From Gluconacetobacter sacchari (GTDB lineage Bacteria > Pseudomonadota > Alphaproteobacteria > Acetobacterales > Acetobacteraceae): a stretch of DNA of 64,000 bases. The number at the start of each line of letters is the position of its first letter. Position 1 is the first letter of the stretch. A model generated the notes under the pieces. It searched no databases. It saw nothing but the letters and a program-made list of their open reading frames with translations, and was not told the DNA's origin. This document shows, piece by piece, positions 25,844 through 34,618 of this stretch. The position numbers and the translations under genes are program-made. Location: assembly GCF_014174255.1 (NCBI RefSeq), contig NZ_JABEQJ010000004.1:62001-126000 (forward strand). Reading direction: 5' to 3'.

Positions 25844-26344
25844 GTCGAAACCTCCTTAACCCTCTCGTCCACGCCGGTTTCGGCACTCAAAACCACAACA
25901 AATCAGGACCACCGCGCAGCGTCCGCCCCCCACCCCGCCGAACATGGGCGGAAGGGCACACGAACGTCATTGGGATCGTGCATCCCCTGCGTTCCGACCT
26001 GACCGGACAGACATCGAAATGCCGCCAAGCCGTCGAATTGGGCTATTGCGCCCATCCGATGTCAAGCAAGATATTTATCGAATTTGAAACGAGTAATTTG
26101 TCATCAGTGGCCCAAAAAATGGACATATTAACAACATGTCATAAATGGCGCAAAACCGGCGATTTTTGAGAGGATGCCCGTTTTTCTGCCATTTTTCGCG
26201 TCGGGTCCGATTTCGTTGCCTGCCCGGCACGATAGCGTTTCGGGCCCATGCGGCCCACGGCACCACCCTGGCGAAGCATCAACGCACCAGGCCGCGACCC
26301 GGTTCGATTCTGTCGCGCGCGCCCCCTCGCACGCTGCGAAAATA
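25844..26344. other. Gene-free AT-richer region upstream of tonB
   Basis: About 500 bp hold no convincing gene. The part from 26040 to 26170 is clearly AT-richer than the rest of the window. It holds a minus-strand TTGACA (26065-26060), usable as a -35 for the tonB operon with only a weak -10, and a GATAAATATC palindromic stretch just upstream. An inverted repeat GACAT-N9-ATGTC lies at 26122-26140. These could be promoter and metalloregulator sites, but none matches a Fur box well. Confidence 0.35.
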
Positions 26345-26373
26345 TCAAAAAAAGGGCGGCCGAAGCCGCCCTT
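26345..26373 (-). terminator. Intrinsic terminator of prfB
   Basis: On the minus strand AAGGGCGGC-TTCG-GCCGCCCTT is a perfect 9-bp stem with a UUCG-type tetraloop, followed by an uninterrupted T-run. It begins 24 nt after the prfB stop codon. Confidence 0.93.
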
Positions 26374-26396
26374 CCCCGCACGGACCCTGTGCGCGG

Positions 26397-27528
26397 TCAC
26401 TGCGCGGTCGCGCTGGCCTCCGACCGGGTCGCCCCCACCCGGGCGGCCAGAGCGGCCGCCATGAAATCGTCCAGGTCCCCGTCCAGCACGGCTTCGGGGT
26501 TGCCGCGCTCGACATTCGTCCGCAGGTCCTTCACGAGCTGGTAGGGCGCCAGCACGTAGGAACGGATCTGGTGCCCCCAGCCGATGTCGGTCTTCGCCGC
26601 CTCGGTCTGGGCGGCGGCGGCCTCGCGCCGTTGCAGTTCCTGCTCGTACATGCGGGCCTTCAGCATCGTCATCGCCGTGGCCCGGTTGCGATGCTGCGAC
26701 CGGTCGGTCTGGCAGGCGACGACGATCCCGGTGGGGATATGGGTGATGCGGATCGCGGATTCCGTCTTGTTGACGTGCTGCCCGCCCGCGCCCGAGGCCC
26801 GGAAGGTATCGACCTTCAGGTCGGCTTCGTTGATCTCGATCTCGATCGAATCATCGACCACCGGATAGACCCAGACCGAGGCAAAGGATGTCTGCCGCCG
26901 CGCCGCCGCGTCGAAGGGCGAAATCCGCACCAGGCGATGCACGCCGGCCTCGGTCTTCAGCCAGCCATAGGCATTGGGGCCGGACACCTGGATCGTCGCC
27001 GATTTCAACCCCGCCTGCTCGCCCTCCGAGCTTTCCATCAGGGTGACCTTGTAGCCATGCTGCTCGGCCCAGCGCGTGTACATCCGCAGCAGCATCTCGG
27101 CCCAGTCCTGGGCCTCGGTGCCGCCGGCGCCCGCATTGACTTCCATGTAGCAGTCATTGCTGTCGGCCTCGCCGGACAGCAGGCTCTCGATCTCGCGGCG
27201 CTTGGCCTCCTCGGCCAGGTCGCGCAGCATCCGCATGGCGTCCTTCAGGACCGCCTCGTCGCCTTCCATCTCGGCCAGCTCGACCAGGTCCAGCGTATCG
27301 CGGACATCGGCTTCCAGCCGCAGGACGCCTTCCACCTGCCCGGCCAGCAGCGTGCGCTCGCGCATCAGTTTCTGGGCGGCCTCCGGATCGTTCCACAGGT
27401 CCGGATCCTCCGCCCGGTTGTTCAGTTCGGCCAGGCGGCCTTGTGCGACATCCCAGTCAAAGATGCCTCCTCAGCAGTGCCACCGACTGCTTGATCTGGT
27501 CGTTGAGAGCCTCGGTCTCGGCGGACAT
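26397..27528 (-). CDS. prfB: Peptide chain release factor 2, with programmed +1 frameshift
   Basis: The first 23 codons (MSAETEALNDQIKQSVALLRRHL, 27528-27460) end at an in-frame TGA (27459-27457). A +1 shift continues as DWDVAQGRLAELNNRAED into the main frame ending at 26397, giving about 376 residues. The RF2 stop-recognition tripeptide SPF (VRISPFDAAARR) and the peptidyl-hydrolysis motif GGQ (SGAGGQHVNKTES) are present. RF2 releases peptides at UGA and UAA. Frameshift control makes synthesis depend on RF2 scarcity. A terminator follows; mrcA lies 69 nt upstream on the same strand. Confidence 0.95.
27457..27471 (-). promoter_or_regulatory. prfB programmed +1 frameshift signal
   Basis: Reading on the minus strand the sequence is AGGAGG-CAT-CTT-TGA-C: an internal Shine-Dalgarno-like AGGAGG placed 3 nt before the slippery CTT, then the UGA stop with C as following base. 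This matches the classical bacterial RF2 autoregulatory site. Confidence 0.95.
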
Positions 27529-27597
27529 GGAACAGGAACTCCATCGATCAGGAAGGGCGGCCGACCGGCGGCCGCCCGACAGGACATACAGACGGCG

Positions 27598-30300
27598 TCA
27601 ATACAGTCCGCCCATGCCGATGTCACCCCCGCCGCCGGTCGCGGCCGGCCCCTGCGGCGCGGGCTGGCCCGGCACGGCGGCCGGACGGGCCACGGGGCCG
27701 CCGGCGGGCGCGGCGGAGGGCGACGCCGCCATGTCGCTCTCGGAATCCGGCATCGTCTCGGCGCCGGTATCCTCGGCGGTCAGCGCGCCGGTCGCGTTGG
27801 CGTTCAGGTCGGCGCTGATGCCCGGCACCTGGTCGGGCTTGAAGGCATCCACCGCCATGCCCATCCCGGTATTGTAGCGCGCCAGCGTCAGCCCCTGCGG
27901 CACGGCGAAATCCAGCTTCGGCCGGTCCGCCAGCACCGCCTTCATCACCCGGTTCCAGATCGGCCCGGCGATGGTGCCGCCGGTCTCGTTCTTGCCCAGG
28001 GTCTGCGGCGTATCGAAGCCGACCCAGACGATGGTCACGATATCGGGCGAAAAGCCGGCGAACCAGGCATCGTTGAAATTCTGGCTGGTGCCGGTCTTGC
28101 CGGCGATGGGCCGGTCGATCCCTTCGCCCGCGCGGGTGCCGGTGCCGCGCAGGATCACGTCGCGCATCATCGTCACGATCTGGAACGCGCTGGCCGGCGA
28201 GGCAATCTGCGGCCGCGTATCGACCAGCACCGGCCCATCGGCCGGCACCACATGCTGCGGCGCGGCACCAACCGTGGAAACCGGCGCCGGCGGAGGGGCA
28301 GCGGGCGCGGGTGCCGCCTGCACCCCCAGGCCGGGCGGCCGCCACAGCACATGGCCGTCACGGTCCTGCACGTCGTCGATCAGGGTCGGCGTCACCAGCC
28401 GTCCGGCCGCCGCGATGCTGGCATAGGCCCCGGCCTCGCGCAGCACCGTCGTCTCCACCGCGCCCAGGGCGGCGGGCAGGACATGGGGCATGCTGTCGAC
28501 CAGTTGCAGCGACATGGCCATGTTCGCCACCGACTTCATGCCGATATGCGCCGCCAGACGAATGGTCACCAGGTTGCGCGATTCCCGCAGCGCGTCATGC
28601 AGGGTGGTCGGGCCCCAGAAATCCTTCTCGTAATTGTTCGGATGCCACGTGCCGTACGATACCGGGGAATCGTCGAATTTCTGCGATGGCGAGATCCCCT
28701 GCTCCATCGCCGTCAGATAGACGAACGGCTTGAAGGACGATCCGGGCTGGCGCATCGCCTGGGTGGCGCGGTTGAACTGCGACTGGCCGAACGACCAGCC
28801 GCCGACCATCGCCAGCACCCGGCCCGTTCGCACGTCCAGCGTCACCAGCGCGCCTTCGACCTTGGGGATCTGGCGCAGGGCGACCCCACCGCCCTCGGCC
28901 TGGGGTTCGATCATCAGCAGGTCGCCCGCGCGCGGGGCGCGCCACCGGCGCATCCAGGCCATGTCGCGGGCCAGCAGCCGGCCGGTGCGCGGCTCGGCGC
29001 GCGCCGCCGGCCCCTCCAGCCAGCCGATCTCGCCGGTCGAGGGCGACAGCAGAACCCCCAGGCGCCAGGAATCCAGCATGCCGGCCGGCCGCGCCGTCGC
29101 CGCCAGCACGGGCGCGAACCACTCCGCATCGGCGCCGGATGCGATCGCGTCCACATGCCCCACCGGCCCGCGCCAACCGCCATGATCGTGGTCATAGGCC
29201 ATCAGGCCGTCCCGCACCGCCGCGGTGGCGATCTGCTGAAGATGCGGGTTCATGCTGGTATGGACCAGAAGCCCCCCCTGCATGGTGGTGTCCTGCCCGT
29301 ACCGGTCGATCAGTTCGCGGCGCACCTCCTCGGCGAACCATTCCGAACCGGGCACCGGGCCCGGACGGGTGAAGGATTGCGGCACCAGGGGCTCGTTCTG
29401 CGCGGCACGGGCCTCGCTGTCGGAAATGGCGCCGATCTCGGCCATGCGTTGCAGCACCCAGTCGCGGCGCCCCTTGGCGGCGTCCGGGAAGCGATAGGGA
29501 TTGTAATTGGTCGGCGATTTCGGCAGCGCGCCCAGGAAGGCGGCCTCGGCGTCGTCCACCTGGTCCAGCGGCTTGTTGAAATAGGTCTGGGCCGCCGCCC
29601 CCACGCCATACGCGCCCGCCCCCAGATAGATCTCGTTCAGATAGATTTCGAGGATCTTTTCCTTGGACAGCGTCTGCTCGATGCGGATCGCCAGCAGCGC
29701 CTCGCGTGCCTTGCGTTCCAGCGACAGGGTCTGTTTCGAGCCCAGCAGCATGATGCGCGCCACCTGCTGGGTGATGGTGGAGGCCCCGATCGGGCGGTGG
29801 CCCCGATGCACGGTCAGGTCGCTCAGCCCCGCACGGAGAATCGCGAACGGATCGACACCGCCATGGGTATAGAATTTCTGGTCCTCGGCGGCGATCACCG
29901 CGTTCTTCACCCGCGCCGGAATGGCCGAATAGGGCACGAAGATGCGCCGCTCGGCCGCCAGCTCCGCCATCACCCGGTCATCGCCCGAATACAGGCGGCT
30001 CATCACCGGCGGCTGATAGGTGCGCAGCCCGTCCACGGTCGGCAGATCGGCCACCAGTTGCTCGTATTTCGACCACGCCACCAGCCCGCCGGCCAGGGTC
30101 ACCAGCAGCAGCACCGCCGCACCGCCGCCAAGCAGGCGGCGCACCAGCCGGAAGCGCGGCCGGCGCGGCCCGCCCCCCGGCCCGGTCATGCCGAAGCCGC
30201 GCCGGGGCCCGCGCGGGGCTTCGTCCCCGGCGGCATCGGCCCCGATGCGCGAGGAGACAAGCAACCGGCCGTCCCGGCCTGATCCGTTACGAAAAATCAT
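27598..30300 (-). CDS. mrcA: Penicillin-binding protein 1A (bifunctional transglycosylase/transpeptidase)
   Basis: The 900-residue protein has a cytoplasmic tail and one membrane helix (about residues 56-75). The GT51 transglycosylase domain has EDQKFYTHGGVDP, STITQQVAR and NEIYLGAGAYGVGAAA. The transpeptidase domain has the S-x-x-K nucleophile in QPGSSFKPFVYLTA, the SRN motif in ESRNLVTIRL and K-T-G in AGKTGTSQNFND. It polymerises and cross-links peptidoglycan. The C-terminal ~100 residues are Pro/Ala/Gly-rich and probably disordered. A second start at 30189 is possible. Confidence 0.95.
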   Translation of the reverse strand: MIFRNGSGRDGRLLVSSRIGADAAGDEAPRGPRRGFGMTGPGGGPRRPRFRLVRRLLGGGAAVLLLVTLAGGLVAWSKYEQLVADLPTVDGLRTYQPPVMSRLYSGDDRVMAELAAERRIFVPYSAIPARVKNAVIAAEDQKFYTHGGVDPFAILRAGLSDLTVHRGHRPIGASTITQQVARIMLLGSKQTLSLERKAREALLAIRIEQTLSKEKILEIYLNEIYLGAGAYGVGAAAQTYFNKPLDQVDDAEAAFLGALPKSPTNYNPYRFPDAAKGRRDWVLQRMAEIGAISDSEARAAQNEPLVPQSFTRPGPVPGSEWFAEEVRRELIDRYGQDTTMQGGLLVHTSMNPHLQQIATAAVRDGLMAYDHDHGGWRGPVGHVDAIASGADAEWFAPVLAATARPAGMLDSWRLGVLLSPSTGEIGWLEGPAARAEPRTGRLLARDMAWMRRWRAPRAGDLLMIEPQAEGGGVALRQIPKVEGALVTLDVRTGRVLAMVGGWSFGQSQFNRATQAMRQPGSSFKPFVYLTAMEQGISPSQKFDDSPVSYGTWHPNNYEKDFWGPTTLHDALRESRNLVTIRLAAHIGMKSVANMAMSLQLVDSMPHVLPAALGAVETTVLREAGAYASIAAAGRLVTPTLIDDVQDRDGHVLWRPPGLGVQAAPAPAAPPPAPVSTVGAAPQHVVPADGPVLVDTRPQIASPASAFQIVTMMRDVILRGTGTRAGEGIDRPIAGKTGTSQNFNDAWFAGFSPDIVTIVWVGFDTPQTLGKNETGGTIAGPIWNRVMKAVLADRPKLDFAVPQGLTLARYNTGMGMAVDAFKPDQVPGISADLNANATGALTAEDTGAETMPDSESDMAASPSAAPAGGPVARPAAVPGQPAPQGPAATGGGGDIGMGGLY

Positions 30301-30466
30301 CCAGGGTCCAGTGGGCGAAGGGCAAGGGAACGCGGTCGGTCACGACGGGCACCGGCGGGAACGGGACGCGGGCAAGGTCGCTTCTCCTAGCATTGTCGGG
30401 CCGGGGCGTCGCCCCCCTGGGGCAAGCCAGCTAGGGCAGGAAGATGGCGGCACCAAGGCGGCCATT

Positions 30467-31534
30467 TCAACCCAGCATCCTGCCGATGACGCGCGCCGTA
30501 TAATCCACCACGGGTATGATGCGCCCGTAATTGAGCCGCGTCGGGCCGATCACCCCGATCGCGCCGACGATGCGGTTGCTGTCGGTCCGTGCCGGGGCCA
30601 CGACCATCGACGTGCCGGACAGGCCGAACAGTCCGCTTTCCGCACCGATGAAGATCCGCACGCCGTCGGATTCCTGCGCCAGTTCCAGCAGCCGCAGCAT
30701 CGTCTCCTGTGCTTCCAGCCGCTCGAACAGCATCTGGATGGTGGACAGGCGCTCGATCTCGGTCACATCCGCCAGCAGGCGCGCCTGGCCACGCACGAAC
30801 AGCGTGCCGCCGCGATCCACGTCGCTCCACGTCGCCAGGCCACTGGCCACGATCTCGGCCGTCAGATGGTCCAGTTCGCTCCGGTTGGCGCTCATGTCCG
30901 CGCTGACATGGGTGCGCAGGTCCTCCAGCGAGCGGCCGGCCAACTGGGCGTTCAGGTAGTTCCCCGCCTCGACCAGCGCCGAGGGCGGCAGGCCGAGCGG
31001 CGTCTCGATCACCCGGTTTTCCACCTGCCCGTCCGCCCCCACCAGGATCACCAGCGCGCGCCGGGGGCCCAGGGCGACGAATTCGATATGTTTCACCGCC
31101 CCGTCGCCCTTGGGCGCCAGCACCAGGCCCGCCGCCGAGGACAGGCCGGACAGCATCGACGATGCCTCGGCGAGCGTGTCCTGCAACGACCGCCCCCGCA
31201 TCTCCAGCGAATTGGTGATGGTCTCGCGTTCCTCGTCGCTCAGGCTGCCGAACTGCAACAGCCCGTCGACGAACAGCCGCACCCCCTTTTCCGTCGGCAG
31301 CCGGCCGGCCGAGGCGTGGGGCGAGAACAGCAGGCCGGCCTCGGTCAGGTCCGCCATCACGTTGCGGATGGTGGCGGGCGACAGCGGCAGCGGCAGGCGC
31401 CGCGACAGGGTGCGCGAGCCGACCGGCTCGCCGGTCTCGACATACTGCTCGACGATCTCGCGCAGGATCGCCGCCGAACGGACATCCAGCCCCGGCGGCA
31501 GGGCCGGGCGGGAAGACAGCGTGCCGGGATTCAT
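30467..31534 (-). CDS. hrcA: Heat-inducible transcription repressor HrcA
   Basis: The 355-residue protein begins with a winged-helix domain (AAILREIVEQYVETGEPVGSR, LSPATIRNVMADLTEAGLL, HASAGRLPTEKGVRLFVD). It continues with the HrcA dimerisation core and the C-terminal signature RLNYGRIIPVVDYTARVIG. HrcA represses groESL/dnaK-type genes at CIRCE elements and is reactivated by GroEL. No CIRCE sequence is visible near it in this window. The ATG at 31534 has GGAGG 11 nt upstream. It is divergent from rph, as in many alphaproteobacteria. Confidence 0.94.
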   Translation of the reverse strand: MNPGTLSSRPALPPGLDVRSAAILREIVEQYVETGEPVGSRTLSRRLPLPLSPATIRNVMADLTEAGLLFSPHASAGRLPTEKGVRLFVDGLLQFGSLSDEERETITNSLEMRGRSLQDTLAEASSMLSGLSSAAGLVLAPKGDGAVKHIEFVALGPRRALVILVGADGQVENRVIETPLGLPPSALVEAGNYLNAQLAGRSLEDLRTHVSADMSANRSELDHLTAEIVASGLATWSDVDRGGTLFVRGQARLLADVTEIERLSTIQMLFERLEAQETMLRLLELAQESDGVRIFIGAESGLFGLSGTSMVVAPARTDSNRIVGAIGVIGPTRLNYGRIIPVVDYTARVIGRMLG

Positions 31535-31719
31535 CCTGCTTGAAGCCTCCGCGTTCGAGGCCGGCGGGCGCCGGCCGGATCGATTACTATAGAAGTGGAA
31601 ACACCGGCAGGCCATGGCAAGCATCGGGCTGGCCATGATCCCCCCGCTCGGGCTATGCCCGCCTCTTCGGCGGCCCGCCCCGGAATGCCCTGCCCGTCGA
31701 TGCGGAGTATCGTTTGCCC

Positions 31720-32469
31720 ATGCCCCCCCGCCCCTCCGGCCGCGCCGCCGACGCGCTGCGCCCCGTCTCCATCGAAACCGGCTTCGCCCGCCACGCCGAA
31801 GGCTCGGCCCTGATCCGCATGGGCGGGACCGAAGTGCTGTGCGCCGCCAGCGTCGAACCCCGCGTGCCGCCCTTCCTGCGCGGCCAGGGCAAGGGCTGGG
31901 TCACGGCCGAATACGGCATGCTGCCCCGCGCCACCCATTCGCGCGGCCCACGTGAGGCCGCGAAGGGCAGGCAGTCGGGCCGCACGCAGGAAATCCAGCG
32001 CCTGATCGGCCGCTCGCTGCGCGCCGTGACCGACCTGGGCGCCCTGGGCGAAATCTCGATCACCGTCGATTGCGACGTGCTGAACGCCGATGGCGGCACC
32101 CGCTGCGCATCGATCACCGGCGCCTGGGTCGCCCTGCGGCTGACGCTGGAAAAGCTGGCACGCAACCGCGTGCTGTCCCGCGTGCCGCTGACGGCGCAGG
32201 TCGCCGCGGTCTCCTGCGGCCTGACCGCCGCCGGCCCGGTGCTGGACCTGGATTACGACGAAGACAGCGCCGCCGCCGCCGACGCCAATTTCGTCCTGAC
32301 CGAGACCGGCGGCATCGTCGAGATCCAGGGCACCGCCGAACACTCCCCCTTCTCGCAGGCGCAGTTCGAAACCATGCTGCGCCTGGCCCAGGCCGGCACC
32401 GCCCATCTGTTCGCCGCCCAGCGCGCGGCGGTCGATGCCGCCCTGGCCGCGCGGAGCGACGCGTCGTGA
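31720..32469 (+). CDS. rph: Ribonuclease PH
   Basis: The 249-residue protein has the RNase PH order [58 protein letters not shown] and [19 protein letters not shown], including the phosphate-binding GGTR. It trims tRNA 3' ends phosphorolytically. ATG 31720 matches the family start, although a TTG at 31714 sits better relative to GGAG (6 nt versus 12 nt). The stop overlaps the rdgB start. Confidence 0.95.
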   Translation: MPPRPSGRAADALRPVSIETGFARHAEGSALIRMGGTEVLCAASVEPRVPPFLRGQGKGWVTAEYGMLPRATHSRGPREAAKGRQSGRTQEIQRLIGRSLRAVTDLGALGEISITVDCDVLNADGGTRCASITGAWVALRLTLEKLARNRVLSRVPLTAQVAAVSCGLTAAGPVLDLDYDEDSAAAADANFVLTETGGIVEIQGTAEHSPFSQAQFETMLRLAQAGTAHLFAAQRAAVDAALAARSDAS

Positions 32470-33092
32470 GCGGGGCGCAGGCCCGTCGCCTGGCGCGTGG
32501 CGACCGGCTGGTCCTCGCCAGCCACAACCAGGGCAAGCTGGCGGAATTCGCCGCCCTGCTGAACGGATACGGCATCACCGTCGTCTCGGCCGGCCAGCTC
32601 GGCCTGCCGGAACCCGAGGAAACCGCCGACAGCTTCGCCGGCAACGCGGCGCTGAAGGCGGTGGCGGCGGCGCGCGCCGGCGGCCTGCCGGCGCTGGCCG
32701 ACGATTCCGGCCTGTGCGTCGCCGCCCTGGGGGGCGCGCCGGGCATCTATTCCGCCCGCTGGGCCGGCCCGGACAAGGATTTCCCCGGCGCGATGGCCCG
32801 CATCGACGAAGCCATCGGCGACGATTCGGACCGATCGGCCTGGTTCGTCTCGGTGCTGTGCCTCGCCTGGCCCGACGGCACGCTCCGCACGTTCGAGGGC
32901 CGGATCGACGGCGCGATCACCTGGCCACCCCGGGGCGGCCACGGCCATGGCTACGACCCGATCTTCACCCCGGCGGGCGAGGCACGCACCTTCGCCGAAA
33001 TGCCGGAGGCCGAAAAGAACGCCATCAGCCACCGGGCCCGGGCGTTTGCCGCCTTCCGCGCCGCCTGCCTGCCGGATACGGGCCAGGACTGA
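32466..33092 (+). CDS. rdgB: dITP/XTP pyrophosphatase (non-canonical purine NTPase)
   Basis: The 208-residue HAM1/RdgB-family protein has the N-terminal [14 protein letters not shown]. The metal and substrate motifs [42 protein letters not shown] and [12 protein letters not shown] follow, and ISHRARAF lies near the C-terminus. It hydrolyses ITP, dITP and XTP, protecting nucleic acids from deaminated purines. It starts with GTG at 32466 overlapping the rph stop as GTGA, indicating coupling. Confidence 0.94.
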   Translation: MSGAQARRLARGDRLVLASHNQGKLAEFAALLNGYGITVVSAGQLGLPEPEETADSFAGNAALKAVAAARAGGLPALADDSGLCVAALGGAPGIYSARWAGPDKDFPGAMARIDEAIGDDSDRSAWFVSVLCLAWPDGTLRTFEGRIDGAITWPPRGGHGHGYDPIFTPAGEARTFAEMPEAEKNAISHRARAFAAFRAACLPDTGQD

Positions 33093-34618
33093 TGCCTTCT
33101 TTTTCTGAAGGAAAAGAAGCAAGAAGATTTTCATTCGTTGGCATTTCTCCCCGCACGGGAAAATTTCCCAAACGAATGAACGTTTTTTGGTCCTTTTTTT
33201 CAAAAAAGAGCAGACTGCCTGCCTTCATCCTGTTCATCCTGCTGGCAGGCCCCGTCCTGACCCTGCCGCACCATATCCCGCTGAACCCCAACGAAGGCTG
33301 GAACGCCTATCTGGCCACGCGCGCCGTGGCCGGCGACCCCACCCGGCCGCTCTATCCGCCGCCGGGCTCCATGGTCTTCAACAATTATCCGCCCCTGTCC
33401 TTCCCGCTGCTGGGGCTGGCCGGCCGGCTCACGGGCGACATGATCGTGACCGGGCGGCTGGTCGCGCTGCTCGCCATGCTCGCCTGCGCCGGCCTGGTCG
33501 CAGGCTGCGTGCGGCGGATGGGCGGCACGACCGGCGCCGCGACGCAGGCCGGGCTGCTGATGGCCCTCTATGCCAGCACGTCGTTTCGCGATTACGTCGC
33601 GATCGACGATCCGCAATGGCTGGCGCACGCGATCATGCTGGCCGGACTGGCCCTGCTGCTGCCGGCGGGCGCGGGCAGGCTCCGTCCCGGGCGCGTCGCC
33701 TCGGCGGCCCTGCTGATCGCCGCGGGCGGCTTCGTCAAACATAACCTGGTCGCGCTGCCGCTGGCGGTGACCATCTGGCTGGCCTGGTACGATCGGCGCG
33801 CCCTGGCCGCCTGGTGCGGTGCCGGAGCCCTCGCCCTGCTCGCGGGCTTCGGCCTGGCGACGACGCTGTACGGCCCGGCCTTCCCGGCCGACCTGCTGCA
33901 CCACGCGCGCATCATGATGCCGGCGGGCGCGATCGAAGGCATCCGCAAGCTGGCCGAACTGCTGGGCCTGCTGCTGGCCGCCGGCCTGTCGTGGGCCGGG
34001 CCGGCGCCCGACGCGCGCGCCCGGCGCATGAGGGCCTTCGTTACCCTGTTCCTGGTCCTGGCGCTGGCAACGGGCCTGCTCCAGCGCATAGGCGACGGGG
34101 TGAACTACAATGCCCAGTTCGAAACCCTGATCGCGGCCTGCCTGGCGGTGGGGCTGGCCCTGTCGCGCATCCCCGGCCGCCCCGGTCTCGCGGCCGGCCT
34201 GTCCTTCCTGCCGCTGCTGGCGCTGGTCCCGATCCAACTGGCGCACGAAGCCCGCGACCTGCGCGCCCTGCCCGCCCGGACGGCGCAATGGCAGGCCGCG
34301 ATCGCCCATCTGCGCGCCACCCCCGGCCCGGCGGCGTGCGAAACGCTGGCGCTCTGCTACTGGGCCGGCAAGGACGAGACGGTGGATTTCTTCAATCTGA
34401 CCCAGACCCTGCTGGCCGGCGGCCAAGCCTATCCCTTCGCGGAGACAGTCCGCCGACATGGTTTCGCGCTGGTGGAACTCAGCCGCGCCGCCCATCGCCA
34501 CGCCAACGCGATCGCCCATGGCGGCCACGACCCGATCGACGACGCGCTGGACGCGGCCGGCTACGTCCCGGTGCGGGACGGCCCGGACCGGACCGTCTTC
34601 CTGGCCGTGCCGCCTTAG
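33092..34618 (+). CDS. Multi-pass membrane glycosyltransferase-like protein (GT39/PMT-like)
   Basis: The protein of up to 508 residues is mostly hydrophobic with about ten predicted membrane helices. An early luminal motif, HHIPLNPNEGWNAYLATRAV, resembles the acidic loop of polyprenyl-phosphate-dependent (GT39/GT83) transferases. It probably moves a sugar from a lipid carrier to an envelope acceptor. The start is uncertain: ATG 33092 overlaps the rdgB stop (TGATG), but the first ~45 residues are encoded by the AT-rich repeat, so ATG 33176 or a later codon may be correct. It converges with the next gene, overlapping by 4 nt. Confidence 0.65.
   Translation: MPSFSEGKEARRFSFVGISPRTGKFPKRMNVFWSFFSKKSRLPAFILFILLAGPVLTLPHHIPLNPNEGWNAYLATRAVAGDPTRPLYPPPGSMVFNNYPPLSFPLLGLAGRLTGDMIVTGRLVALLAMLACAGLVAGCVRRMGGTTGAATQAGLLMALYASTSFRDYVAIDDPQWLAHAIMLAGLALLLPAGAGRLRPGRVASAALLIAAGGFVKHNLVALPLAVTIWLAWYDRRALAAWCGAGALALLAGFGLATTLYGPAFPADLLHHARIMMPAGAIEGIRKLAELLGLLLAAGLSWAGPAPDARARRMRAFVTLFLVLALATGLLQRIGDGVNYNAQFETLIAACLAVGLALSRIPGRPGLAAGLSFLPLLALVPIQLAHEARDLRALPARTAQWQAAIAHLRATPGPAACETLALCYWAGKDETVDFFNLTQTLLAGGQAYPFAETVRRHGFALVELSRAAHRHANAIAHGGHDPIDDALDAAGYVPVRDGPDRTVFLAVPP
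33095..33215. repeat. AT-rich nested inverted-repeat element between rdgB and the glycosyltransferase
   Basis: The tract contains successive palindromes: CTTCTTTT/AAAAGAAG, CATTCGTT/AACGAATG (33132-33179 region) enclosing GGGAAA-A-TTTCCC, and TTTTTT/AAAAAA around 33183-33212. Its composition is far more AT-rich than the flanking genes. The CATTCGTT/AACGAATG hairpin is followed a few bases later by TTTTTT, so it may terminate rph-rdgB transcription. Confidence 0.6.

Noticed and set aside
27157-30282. A 1,041-codon open frame on the plus strand across mrcA and prfB
   Set aside because: It is antisense to PBP1A and RF2, both supported by catalytic motifs; the translation shows no recognisable domain.
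31535-31719. CIRCE operator upstream of hrcA
   Set aside because: I looked for TTAGCACTC-N9-GAGTGCTAA or close variants between hrcA and rph and found none.
32435-33091. N-terminal extension of the glycosyltransferase frame back across rdgB
   Set aside because: The extension is an alternative-frame reading of rdgB with Arg/Gly-rich nonsense; rdgB's motifs lie in the other frame.
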